Shown piece by piece: positions 34,701 through 45,669 of a stretch of 64,000 nucleotides of DNA. This DNA is from Branchiostoma floridae (taxonomy: Eukaryota; Chordata; Leptocardii; Amphioxiformes; Branchiostomatidae). Both the position numbers and the translations under genes were made by a program. The notes below the pieces were generated by a model. The model had not been told where the DNA came from and did not search any database. It saw only the letters and a list, made by a program, of their open reading frames with translations. Position 1 is the stretch's first letter. Each line of letters opens with the position of its first letter. Location: NCBI RefSeq assembly GCF_000003815.2, contig NC_049997.1:4453456-4517455 (forward strand), in the 5' to 3' direction.

Positions 34701-37700
34701 GGATTAAAAAAACTGTTTGTTTGTTTGTTTGTTTGGAAACGTCTGTTGAATTGTAATACGTGTTAGCGTAAAGTATATCAGAAAACATAATTCCATTTAG
34801 ACCTTTTTACGAATGCAATAGCATGAACCATGGTGCTATGGGTATACCTAGTAGGTAGAAAACAACATCATCGCTATGGCAACGCGTGTTTTGTGCATGC
34901 GTACTGTGTATGGTCCTGTCCCATGATGTCATGGTAATGATACTGTCCCCCTCGCAATACCTATAGTGCAACACGTCTCCCAGTGTGCTGTGGGATCACG
35001 GTGTGATGGTCTATCATATTGCTCTTTCAACTTTCACCTCTCCTGTGGCTTTTAGAATTATCAGTGTACAAAGTGTACCTTAATGTCCTCTTGTTGGTCC
35101 TTTGCATGTTTGAAGTTTGGTATGTCCACAAGAACCCCAATAAACATCAGGACACAGGCCAAGACCGTGGCAACAGTGGCAGCAACAGCCGCTGGCCTAA
35201 AATAAAAAGTACGAAAATTCAAGTCAAAATTGGATACAATACACTGTTTGGTAATAACAACCTCTGCATATGATGGGGTTCCTCAAGGATACATATTTGG
35301 CCTACCACAGGTGTAAAACAGTGATTTCAAACGTAGTTCTAATAAAGCACCGTAAGCTATACTAATATCTTATGGGGTTCAGCAAGGCTACATATTTGGG
35401 CCTCCACTGACATATACTATAGTATGCTCTATATTGAAAAAAAACAAACTTTGTCACTGATCGCTCCTATAACATAAGGCGTGTTAGTATCAAGAACAAT
35501 ACTATCATTAGCTCACCAGAAATCTTTGGGTGACCCGAGCCAAGTGAATGGTGTGAGCGCCCCCGCGAGGATGATAAGCCAGAAACAGAAGGAGAATGTG
35601 CTATTGTGAGGAGACAGGTCCTGCACCAGGGTCTGTAGGTTCTCCGCTGCCAACAACAGGAACACTGTTGCCACGCCAAACAACGTTATGTTCACACAAA
35701 CGCTCACTGCAACCCTGTTGGAAGACAGAAAAGAAATGATTGAATACTGACGGAGATTTTAAATCGGAAAATCTTGTTAACTACGTCCCGAATCGTCTGG
35801 GTTGAGTAACAGTACAGTGTCTATTGTAAAACTATCTCTTCTTTTACCTCACATTTCTTATAATTCTACAGACGTAGAGTTCTTAAAGGCTGCATCCTTG
35901 GTCCACCTGCAACAACATTTGTGGTTTCTACCTTTTACATACTGTAAGGTGTCTTCTGCTGTTTCATCCTAAACCCCATACCCTATGTCATCAATGCAAC
36001 CTTCTAGGGTTCCTCAGGGTTACTTGCTTGGCCCACCAATGATAATATGATAATAAATGAGTCATGTGTTGCTGGCACGGAAAGGATAAGCTGGTAGTAT
36101 ATTTTGGTATGAAATCATGAAGTTGGTTGTTTTTTACGACTTGTGTTACTTTTTCTTGCTCTCTTTCAACCCCCATACATGTGTACATCATACTGAACAG
36201 CCTTCAACTGCTGGGCCGGGGTTCAGCAAGGTTACATTTTGGGCCCACCACTGACGATATGTTGCAGTCTGGCGGGTCAGCATCAATATCTCATGATACA
36301 ATTTATGGAGCGTTAAAGAAAGCATGACAGCATGTTTGTACAAGTAGTCTATAGATATGGAAAAAAGATAAAATGTCCTTTATGATCCACTTACTTTCCA
36401 ACCTTCCCGAAAGCCCTCTCGCCGATGGCCGGGTAGGGGTCCCTGACGTGGTCCCTGTACTCCGGCCAGCGGAGCTGTAGGATGTTCCAACACCTGCCCA
36501 GCATGATGCCGTTATGTCCCGCCACCGCGCAGCACAGTATCAGCATTACCACACCGTTCCAGCCTGCAGTATAGAATATCATAGAGATGTCAGAGTAATG
36601 ATACATGAAATAGTCATTACGGATGCGCAGACAGTATCACTGCAAAGGCAAAACCCCGTGGGGTGCATTTTGTTGCTTCTGATGCACTATTAGGCCATGC
36701 ATGGTCTCTATTTTTTGCCGGGTCCCGGATTGACTTTAAGTTCAAGTTTGAAAATATCCACACAAAAAAAGCTCGGCAGTCACAGCATGGCCCGCGGGGC
36801 AACGTAGGGGTCCCACCCAAAAGTGAAGAAGAAATAAACGGCCGTTACATTACACGAAGGGGCCCCTTTTTTCCGAATTTTATATAGCTTTGGTCACAAT
36901 ATTTTGAAAAAAATGGACCTGCCGTGCTGTTTACGTGTGTTTTTGTGGTCAGTTTCGCGTGTGAAGCCTAAATGGCCCCATGGGGCATCCTGCGTCTGCT
37001 GGAGTGTGATCGGGCCCCTGGCTTTCTTTTAACTTGTAGTTAAAATCAGCCCGGAACCAGGTCACATATTGACGCCATAGGCTCATCGTGAGGACACCGA
37101 GAGATTCTCCCGCGGCATTTAGCAGTCCACCGGGACACCTTTGAGGCTTCGATGCCCTGCTGTTGCCACATCCCTTACAGATCTGAACAAGTCCTACTTA
37201 CCCTTACTCCGCAAGGAGGCGTGGTGAGGGGGCAGAAGATCCACGCAAGTCTCGACCTACTTCTCACAACTCTCGCGAGAACTATGTTACTCCGCGAACA
37301 AGATGGACTCATAGCCATTTAAGATTTGGAGGTACCTTTGTTTGCCTTTAAAAAGTAGTCACTGCTTGAGGAAAATTCTATCAACTGTGTACATACGTGA
37401 CTAATGAACTCTTCAACGAAATCTGACCAAGGCATCAGTCGGCCTGGACATACCTGTATCCACGACAGCTCTCGGCAGGGCCAGCACTCCACTTCCTGCC
37501 ATTTCTCCCACCAGGAACAGGGCAGCCGTGATCACCGTCAGACCCTTCTTCTGCGCATGCCCAGTCCCCTTGTGTTGGACGGACCCAAACGGCATAGGTT
37601 CTGCATTCATTTCAACTGGAAGGATGCAAGCACAACATTTTTTTTAAATATTTGCTAAAAAAAGCACTATATTGTGTGACGTTTACTTGTGAGTGGGTGT

Positions 37701-38948
37701 TGTGTGGAGAGTATTCTTCCTGAGTGGCCTCCACCAGGACTTCATACCAGGGAAGTGTACTCTCCAAGCAGAGGTTAGGCCTCAATTATTTATCGATTAC
37801 AGAGAATGTTGCCTAACAAACGTTTTACACTATTTCCCCCTCTTTCTTTTCTATCTATTGTAATGTTCAATGTACCTTTTTCCTGTGCAAATAAAACAAA
37901 CAAACGTTCAAAAGGACATCAAGTGCTTTTATTGATGTTACTCTCCACAGGACGACCTATGAACAGTTTTATCTCAGTGAACATTTCCGTCATTTATGGT
38001 GACCCAGTCCTACCCTACGCCAGGCCTTCCTATGTAGGTACGGATAGAAGAATTCAACAAGAAAGAGAACATTTGGTCAGTAACATCAGGAAACTCAGTC
38101 CATAAATAGGAAGGGGATCATTTTAAAAGAAAAATCTAGCTATGGTCACTCAAGACCAACGTCAAATATTCTCTCCAGCGTACGTAGTTAGCCTAGTAGA
38201 GACTACTATAGGTATATGAAGTTGGGTTCAAATGTGTATTTTTGGCGATTGGCCAAAGTCCCGCGGGCGAATGCTGGTCAGGAAGTAAAGTAAGAGAGTG
38301 GGAAGTGAGAGTTTGCAGTCTTATTTCACTTTCATATGAAACTATAGCTTCCCTTTCGACACATTTTAGGAAATGTTACGAATGCACGTATGGTTTTTGA
38401 CCGTCGTTACGCTTTCTGGGGATCATAATATGTATTAAAACAAAGCTACAAACGATAAAATATGTGGGCATTTGGCCTCTTTGAAAGACCGTCCAACTAT
38501 ACGACAGTTTACCTCAGTAAATTATACAACTTACGACCTCGCGAGTTGAATCATTCTTCCGCATATATGTCACTTGTATCCACATACACAAGTTTCGTAT
38601 TTACACCAGATTGACTTCAATACAAATATGTTTACGCCACAGAGCTGTACTCTGATAACTAGCGGGGAGGTCAAATTTGTCGTGGGTCGTCGTATGGTTT
38701 GGATGCCGTATAATTTTCAAGCAGGCTGTGACAGGACCAACCACCGACAATGATCTATAAGACAACATTTCCATGTAACAAGAAAGGTGAATGTTACAAG
38801 ACTTATGTATGGCAATCTTAATAAGAATGCTATAGGTTTGCAATCGTGCTACAATCGTAGGGCGAATTTGACCGGGCCCCAAGCAAAATATGGTAGGAAA
38901 ACAAGTTAGTTCTTCACCTATAATAGTTGACCTCTTACCTTGTGACAT
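31737..38948 (-). CDS. AAAP-family amino acid transporter, tandem copy B
   Basis: Nine coding exons give 444 residues: 38939-38948, 37454-37615, 36395-36563, 35517-35714, 35079-35196, 34566-34689, 33887-34093, 32206-32398 and 31737-31890. All splice sites are GT/AG, and every intron phase and internal exon length from exon 3 to exon 8 equals copy A. The protein starts MSQVEMNAEPMPFGSVQHKG, then the first helix [19 protein letters not shown], and includes [20 protein letters not shown] with MKEP. It ends [15 protein letters not shown]. The motifs are typical of H+/Na+-coupled amino acid carriers of the AAAP superfamily. It lies ~1.9 kb upstream of copy A on the same strand, so the pair arose by tandem duplication. 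Both frames are intact, so both may work. Substrate and compartment are unknown. Confidence 0.87.
32403..32643. repeat. 121-bp tandem duplication next to exon 8 of transporter copy B
   Basis: Two nearly identical units from CAGAAACAAAAGACAGAAAG to GACGTGACCATTTTACTT, at 32403 and 32524. Copy A has a single unit (21735-21822), so this duplicated after the genes split. Confidence 0.85.
32656..32805 (+). repeat. Interspersed repeat shared with 26268-26425
   Basis: Same element as 26268-26425 (CAGCGCAGACGACTGCAAGC start). It lies between the 121-bp tandem duplication and a stray exon-8 fragment. Confidence 0.7.
32808..32852 (-). pseudogene. Stray fragment of the exon 8 start
   Basis: CCAGGCACGTCCGGAGTAGA followed by ATCCGGAAAATACCGAACTC repeats the acceptor side of exon 8 (32398) with one changed base pair. 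Confidence 0.75.
32954..33045. promoter_or_regulatory. Cluster of five CACGTG E-boxes in intron 7 of transporter copy B
   Basis: Perfect CACGTG palindromes lie at 32954, 32970, 32986, 33024 and 33040. Several are preceded by T, and one, GTCACGTGAT, is close to the CLEAR site bound by TFEB-type factors. Part of the pattern is a degenerate short repeat (CACGTGTTCxTAAxGxCACGTG), so it may come from local duplication. Regulatory use is inference. Confidence 0.3.
33138..33358. mobile_element. TTA-flanked MITE (AGGTGGGGTCACAC ends)
   Basis: A 221-bp element with inverted ends AGGTGGGGTCACAC...ATATAT and its complement. TTA lies at 33135-33137 and 33359-33361. It sits in intron 7 of transporter copy B next to the E-box cluster. 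The target site fits PIF/Harbinger. Confidence 0.8.
33577..33858. mobile_element. hAT-type MITE, uninterrupted relative
   Basis: Inverted ends of ~75 bp (TCCTACGCGGGGACATCCAA at the left) match the arms of 26739-27217. No matching 8-bp flanks remain. It lies 28 bases from exon 7 of transporter copy B. Confidence 0.75.
35275..36253 (+). repeat. Four reverse-transcriptase B-motif fragments in introns of copy B
   Basis: At 35275-35307, 35374-35409, 36006-36038 and 36218-36253 the plus strand reads [33 protein letters not shown] and GVQQGYILGPP. A weaker eighth relative is at 35880-35912. Three correspond in place to fragments in copy A. Confidence 0.6.
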
Positions 38949-38989
38949 ATCACGTTGGCGACAGAACTGAAACCCAAGTTCCTAAAAAA

Positions 38990-39230
38990 ATGAACGGAAT
39001 GTTCCGTTCTGTAACAACACTGTCCCTTCAAGAATGATGAAATTAAAGCAGGCGAGAAGTAGCTGGATTCTTAAAGGAGTGTAGAAGACTCCTTGCTTTG
39101 GACCATGCCCCCTTTCAGTCGCTGTCACATGACAGCCACGGGGTTAATTATTACACATAGTCAGCTTGTCAGGTAAACCTATGGTGTCAACGCCCCCTCG
39201 TTGACTTAGTCACATGGTTTACTTTACAAG
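38990..39230 (-). promoter_or_regulatory. Putative promoter region of transporter copy B
   Basis: Counterpart of the copy A upstream region. It shares TTTGGACCATG, GTCACATGACAGCCA and TGGTGTCAACGCCCCCTCGT followed by TGACTTAGTCACATG in the same order. The repeated TCACATG E-box-like sites are the clearest candidates. Function is inference from paralog conservation only. Confidence 0.35.
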
Positions 39231-42200
39231 CTCATACGTAGTATGGGACGAACGAACGAACGAACGTAGTATGTAGGTAGCATTGTTGTGCTTTCTGTTT
39301 TAGCTTCACTTCATGTAGGGCAAATTGCAGCTTTGCTGCTCTATTCTGAACTACTTGGGACCGTTTGATGTTTTTAGATGCTGCGTTTCCCTATGTGTGA
39401 CTCGATGTGCAATTGTCGTGTTCTGTTGCGTATTGATGTGTAAAACAATACGTGAAAAAAAAAAAAACTGCGACTAAATTATGAATGACCGGGAAGTGGA
39501 AATTTCGTCCCCATAAATGGCTTTAGGCCACACTGTCTTAATTTTATGGATGACATCCTACGGAGACCACAAAATTAATGCATGAGGGCGAAAAAAATAT
39601 AGAAAATCCGGCAAAAAGTCCATTCTTTTCAAGCCTTACTTATTTTTGTCGTATGTTTACCTCGAATAATATTGTAAAAGACAATCTTCGCCATTTCAAT
39701 TGTGTATATATTCGCTATTCTTGTTTAAATAGGGGAATAAGGGCACTGTAGCCCATGATGATGATAAAGCGACGATTATCCACGGATGGTCACAGTGAGT
39801 GGGACCGATCCTTTACATTTACACCCTCTGGCGGTATTACTAAAAACTGCAGAGCAACTTGTGGATCATAAAATGGCCATGAGGCATAATTGGCGCTCAC
39901 ATTCAGACGGTGCGGCACAATCTTTGGCGTCAGCTTTAATTAAGCAAAAAAAATCCTCCACAAGGTCTTCAAATGGAAAGTAGCTAATGATGGCACTTAA
40001 TACAGGAAAAGCATGTATTAAAGCAAATACTTCGATGCATGTTACTATAGATTTTGCATTTTAGATATTCGTTACAAAATCGGAACAAAATCACGGGAAT
40101 TTCAAAATTGCTTTTCAAACTATGTAAAGATTCAAAAAACGGTTTCCTTGAATCAAACAGTTTGATCAAGGAGGTTTGATAAAATCTTGATAAAACCTCC
40201 AAATTCAAACCTCTTTGATAAAATCTAGTTACAGCTTGATATGAAAATTTGTTGTTTAAAAAAAGAAACTATTGCTTGGAAGATGACAATTATTTATAAG
40301 GAGCTCTAGGGTTAATGCAGTCTGTCTAATTTGGTGATGTATACATAAGAGCGATATAGTTTTCTAACTATCTCCTAATTGCAAGTACAGGGCCCGAAAT
40401 ATGAAAATCGATTAATGAGTAACGGGTTCTGAATAATAATTGTCACCGTTTTAGCAATGCACGGACTGCCATGGTTCTATTTACCAAAATAGTATAGGAT
40501 AATTTATTGGTAAAATCGGTAACATTGTCGAGTTCACTCATCGTCTACATAGTGATACAGTAACATTTAGACATGTCTCCGATCCAATTCAATTTTTGGG
40601 TCACATGTCAACGTACATTTGAAAAAAAGTACCCGTTGACGTAGACAATAAAACATAAGTATACAGCGCATCCCTTACATTACAGCTAGTCATTTATCAT
40701 GTACAGCCTGATTGCCAATGACAATTATCTTCATTACATACCCATGCCCAGCATGGGCTAAATTCATACAGATTTTACTAGAAGTGTAGAGAGAAATGCC
40801 ATATTCTATACACTGCAGTCTCTTTCCTCTTCTGAAACACCGTCTATACAAAATCAAATTACAGTTTTTTCCACTACATCGTACAAAAGCTTTCTACATA
40901 ATTATTGTTACAGCAGATTAATATTTTGTCCTCTGGAGGAGTCTGTTTGTATCTACCAGCTTCAATTTGTAGTGGCATAGTAAAGTTAGACTGGTAGATT
41001 GGTGTAAAATCGTCACAGTAGGGTTTTGCCATCTTGTAGCATTTATTTGAGCATCCTTGCCCATCGACTTAGCCAGTGTTTCAACGTCGTGATGTGATCA
41101 GTCCCTTTATACCCCTGCCCCATTTGGCGAAAATTGATCGGACGACGACTCTGCGGCAATCGCCCGAGCCTCGCTTATATTGATAACTTTATCTCAAAAC
41201 GTTTACAATGTTTTCTCGCAAGGACATAAAAAAGGGGTTTTTCGAGGTGTTTTACGTTCGCTACTTGAACAATTCTATGACTTCTATATACCAAGGACGT
41301 TATATGATATACCAGACGCAATGCACTGAAAACGCATTTTTGCTGTGTCATCGTTTGTGGATGGGAAAATCATCGCTAAGAAATTAGTAAGATATACCAA
41401 CCCACAATTAAAACTTAATTAATTACAGTATTTTTTTTCAGATTGAAATAAAGTACAAAGGTATTTTTATTGCGATTACATATGAGGCAACCTAAATCAC
41501 AAGTTATTCGAGAAAATAAATGGAATATTTCAGTACAGCATATCTATTCATGGAGCAAATATAAATCTAGATGAATTAATTATGCTTTAATTTGATGCTC
41601 TGACATGAAAGGTCATAATTTTCTATTTAAGATGTAATTCGTTCCAAAAATATCAAAGGGCTCTTCCATAATTAGATAATATCAAGAGTTTCTTTCGAAC
41701 AATCTCGTATTGGTTCTACATGGTTTGCGTTTCCTGTTGTCTTCGTGTAGAAAATGAGATTGTCTTCGATTTTTCCTCGTTCCTTCAACCCTGATTTGAT
41801 TCCGGTCGGTACATGGGCACAGTGGTGGCGGCACTGTCTCTACTGTTAAAGCTATCGCCATTCAAGAAAGCACAATTCGTCGTGCCATTGCAATGGTCAG
41901 TGAGTTTATCTAGGTCTTGCCCATATATGATATTCCTCGCGCGATCGGCCTACGATCGCATAACCCTTGGGATAGAGTTGTGTATGTGTCGATCGTACAA
42001 AGATCAGTTGGATTTGTACCCCAAATGCTTGTATGTTCTATCAAAGCCTGTATGAAGTTCCTACGACTGTCGTGCGACACCAAGATCGTACGACTACCTA
42101 AGACGAATTAAGGCATGCAACGCTGCATGTAATCGCGCCGGGGTCGTGCAGAAGTTTGGCGTCGGGCGAGCGAGTGACTCAAGTTCTAACGGGTCCAACC

Positions 42201-42780
42201 AAGGACGTCCTTGGTCCAACTGACCGCACAGCTGGACGGATTGTCCTGGCGGGTGGCTCAAGTGGGCTTGACCGCTTGGTAAGTGTTTTTCCATTGCACT
42301 CCTTGAAACTGGACACTGCATTTGTTACCATGCTCTTGAAAGGCACGTTAACTTTGTCGACAGATTCCAGATGTTGCTCTATATAACTTCAACATGTGTT
42401 CAACTATAGTCGTGTCTCAATTTTAGCTCAGTCGAAAGAAAATACTGGCTTGGCTTACGACTAGTACTTTGTATATCAAAATGTAATAACTAATATCTTT
42501 CTACATGTATCTACATATACTTTGCGGACAAATATCAGTGTCTAATTCCATCATGTAGGCAGATATTGGGAGATCGCAACATTTTGAGGCTGCGCCGTTT
42601 TTCTCAGTGACAACTGTCGTGAGAAAATTGCGCATGTGAAAAAAATAAAGATCTTCTCATAACATCTGCTTGAAGCTAATAACAAAATGCACTGTGTGTA
42701 TGGCATAGAATAAAACGTATATTTTCGTTTAATAACTCGAATCTTGGTGTTTCGAAAAAGCTTGACCTATTATGTAATGC
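39231..42780. other. Intergenic between transporter copy B and the 43278 gene
   Basis: No supported exon. 41930-42290 is richer in G and C, with CGATCGTACGA-type motifs and the palindrome CCAAGGACGTCCTTGG (42199-42214). It looks like an unclassified repeat. Confidence 0.45.
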
Positions 42781-42834
42781 TCAAAACTGTGAGTGTCAAA
42801 AGATGTTCAGGATGTGACACAGTAACCACGCCCT

Positions 42835-43008
42835 ATTACCATGGCAACCAAATGCAGCCCCGCCCACATAACAAATGTTTTGTCCCTCGAAATGAATGAA
42901 GTATTAAACCACGTCCTTCTTGCATGTATTTTTGACGCATAAGACACTCTGAGTCTCTTTAAATGTTCAACATAACATAAATTAACCATATTCTTTTTCC
43001 ATGGTAAC
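42835..43008 (+). promoter_or_regulatory. Two RFX X-box-like sites upstream of the 43278 first exon
   Basis: ATTACCATGGCAAC (42835-42848) fits the RFX X-box pattern of two inverted half sites, and TTCCATGGTAAC (42997-43008) is a second, one-sided match. Both sit 270-440 bases before the ATG of the Gly/Pro-rich exon, among CCACGCCC boxes. RFX sites often mark ciliary genes; whether this applies is unknown. Confidence 0.3.
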
Positions 43009-43277
43009 AAAACACACCCCCACCTTTAACAACGTACCGTCCCGTGACCTTTAACCCAACCACGCCCTTTTGTTTGCATATTTCGGCCATATTGAAAACA
43101 TCAGAGAGGAAACAGACATCCGTCCTTATCGATCGTAGTACGCCCAAGATTTTTGTGTTTTTCTAGGGCGTTCTCCTCTGTACTTTGAACCTTGTTTGGC
43201 TGGGCGGTTGCCCAGTACGTTGAATGCAGTTTTACCCGTCTCTGCCGAATAGAATTAGTCCCGGAGAAGAAGAAGCG

Positions 43278-43426
43278 ATGGCGAGCGGATACGGTGGCGG
43301 AGCAGGTTACGTCGGGCCCGGGGACCCTAGCGCGGCGTACCCGCCTCCGATCGGCTTCGAGATGCAACCCACGGGAGGGCCAGCTTACCCCCCAGGAGGG
43401 GGCAGCGTACCCCCCTCAACCTCTAG
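43278..43426 (+). CDS. First coding exon of an unrecognised gene, Gly/Pro/Tyr-rich N-terminus
   Basis: ATG 43278 sits in a strong context (GAAGCGATGGCG) and opens a GC-rich 149-base exon that ends at TCTAG/GTAAGG in phase 2. It encodes MASGYGGGAGYVGPGDPSAA, then a Pro/Gly/Tyr-rich stretch ending PPGGGSVPPSTS. Such low-complexity leaders precede membrane domains in phospholipid scramblases, SCAMP-like and LITAF-like proteins, but nothing here decides between them. An in-frame upstream ATG (43224) exists. No second exon was found before the window ends or before the next first exon at 62129, so the first intron is long or the gene's exons are short. Base composition and the donor make a real exon likely; function unknown. 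Confidence 0.6.
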
Positions 43427-44846
43427 GTAAGGAATTCCCTCCCTTATACAATATTTACAAGCTACAAATACATTAGTATAAGACATGGTTTGTGTTAGCG
43501 TGGGGAGGGGGGCAAAGTGTGAACTTGATTCTGAAGTGTGAGAATTGTGTCCCGTGTTTACTTAAAACGACAAGCCTTTTTGGTTGTTTTGCTTATCAGT
43601 AGGGGTCTGTTTTAAGTAAGGTTTATCTGATTGACGCATGTATTTTGATGGTGTAGTCTTTTACAGCGACTTTTAGAAGGATTTCAGACATGTTGACATA
43701 ACAACAAGTGGTGTTGCTTGTAGCACTAGTAGAAGTAACTTGTGATCTGGTGTTTTGATGTTATGTTCAGAGTTTTGTACTCTGAATTTTATAGATGCCT
43801 GGATAATTTCTTGTTGACATATGAAGAATTAAGTCGTTTAGATGTTTGTTTACAATTACATTTTTCATATCAATGAATTATTCCAACAGTCATTGAGTCG
43901 AAAGAATAGTTGCCAAAAGCTGTTTTAAGAAATTGTTGTAAAATATTGTTTAAATAAAAAAACATAATTGTCGTATGATTTTTTTCAATCTCTTTTTATA
44001 AATATTAACTGATCCCAGTGATATGGCCTTCAGTTATTTTATGAAAAAAATTGATAAACCATTTTTTTCTAAAGGCAAAGAAACCTATATAGTTCTCCTT
44101 TCAAGTACAATGGATATTGAAATGTTTACTGTAACGTTAGCTTTAGCTTTTGCCCTGAGTGTGCATACCTGGCTAAATAAATAAATGAAATTAAATGAAA
44201 GTTTCGTAGTTTTTGTTAGATCATATCTCAATAGCAAATCTATGACACAAAATTTCCAATATGATGTTATAACTACTCTTCGAAATATTTTTCTAACCTC
44301 AACCTTCAAACACTTCCTCTTAATCTTACTAGTCTTAGTCCAACTTGAAATATTAAGTCAGCCAAAAATAAATGAATTTACAGTATTGACCAAACATGTG
44401 TGTGTAATTAGCAGAACTAAGTGCTGATTTATTATTTATCATAGCAAAATCGTAATAATTTATGATGTTCACAGTTGAATGTTGCTAAATGTGTTTGTGC
44501 TATTTGTGTGTTTAGAGTCTTTCAATGGATAATTGTTGTAGTAGGGGTATAAATGTTTAATCTGTTACTAGTCAGTAAATACATTTGACTTTGCGGGGAA
44601 TGTATTTTGATTTGCCGGAAAATGTAATTAGTTTTCTGTGGTATTGAGCATGCGGTATTGCCATACTAGTCACATACTGTCGTACTGGAGTGGGAAAATG
44701 CTTGTGGTGGTTTTCAGTTTGCCGGCATTTGTGTTCAAGATATCTTGTTGATAATTGAGCATTATGTCTCACCAATGTAGAATTCTTGTTGTTATTTATT
44801 CTAGGTATTTATTTATCCTGTTTGTGTATTTAAGTTAGAATGCTAG

Positions 44847-44946
44847 NNNNNNNNNNNNNNNNNNNNNNNNNNNNNNNNNNNNNNNNNNNNNNNNNNNNNN
44901 NNNNNNNNNNNNNNNNNNNNNNNNNNNNNNNNNNNNNNNNNNNNNN
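44847..44946. other. Assembly gap
   Basis: Exactly 100 N, the conventional size for a gap of unknown length. Confidence 0.99.
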
Positions 44947-45234
44947 TTTACCTTTTACATTATTCATAGAAATAAAACATGATTCCTAGAACTAATGAGT
45001 CTGTTTTGCAACGACCACTGGTAACAAATTAGCAGTGAAAGCAAGTACTACAGCTCTTACTGAGCTTTCTGGTACAATGCAGTTACTAATCAGCTTTTTT
45101 TTTAACCAAGAATTACTGGAGTGGTATTACTTAATGTTCATTTTGAAAAATGATTTTTCTTCTTAGTGACCTCTTGCAAAGAAGCCAACCATTTGTCTTG
45201 TAAGACTATTGAATCATCTCTGTTATATACTTGT

Positions 45235-45360
45235 CTGACTGTTGTCTGACCCTTGCCTCTTCCCTAATGACCTCAATGAAAAGTGGCCTGCAGGCCGATT
45301 TGAGCTTCCATGAATGAACAAAGGGTTCAACAAACAAACAAATAAACAAACAAAATCATC
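45235..45360 (+). repeat. Retroelement 3' tail
   Basis: GTGGCCTGCAGGCCGATTTG followed by AGCTTCCATGAATGAAC and (CAAA)n-rich sequence. The layout resembles the 9380-9503 tail. No coding sequence remains. Confidence 0.35.
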
Positions 45361-45566
45361 TATGTACTACAAAAGTTCAACCAAGGGCTGTCTCCAAGAC
45401 CTGTCTTTCCATCCCCAAAATCTGACCTTTAATGCATAAGATGGAAGAAAATGCATTTTTGTTTGTTTGTTTGAACAAACTTGTTAATTCAAGTAAGTTT
45501 ATAAATATAATGACAGATTTTACAAGGAAAATAAACAACATAATCTCTTAGACAATTAGTCTGTAT

Positions 45567-45653
45567 GCCAGACCCCAGCCCGATCTCAAAAATATCTATT
45601 GACGAGTATTGTGCAATTTGCAATAGATATTTTGGAGATCGGGCTGGGGTCTG
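45567..45653. repeat. Foldback sequence
   Basis: CAGACCCCAGCCCGATCTCA and AGATATT arms face their complements (AATAGATATTTTGGAGATCG with GGCTGGGGTCTG) around a ~20-base loop. It lies directly downstream of the LINE fragment's 3' tail. Confidence 0.6.
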
Positions 45654-45669
45654 CTATCCAGGCTATCAG

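Noticed and set aside
42199-42214. Palindrome CCAAGGACGTCCTTGG shared in part with the 5S-SINE (ACCAAGGACGTCC)
   Set aside because: The surrounding bases do not resemble the SINE, so the 13-16-base match may be chance.
41813-42386. Possible coding region with GC-richer frames on both strands
   Set aside because: No splice-consistent frame or protein motif; CGATCGTACG-type motifs look like an unclassified repeat.
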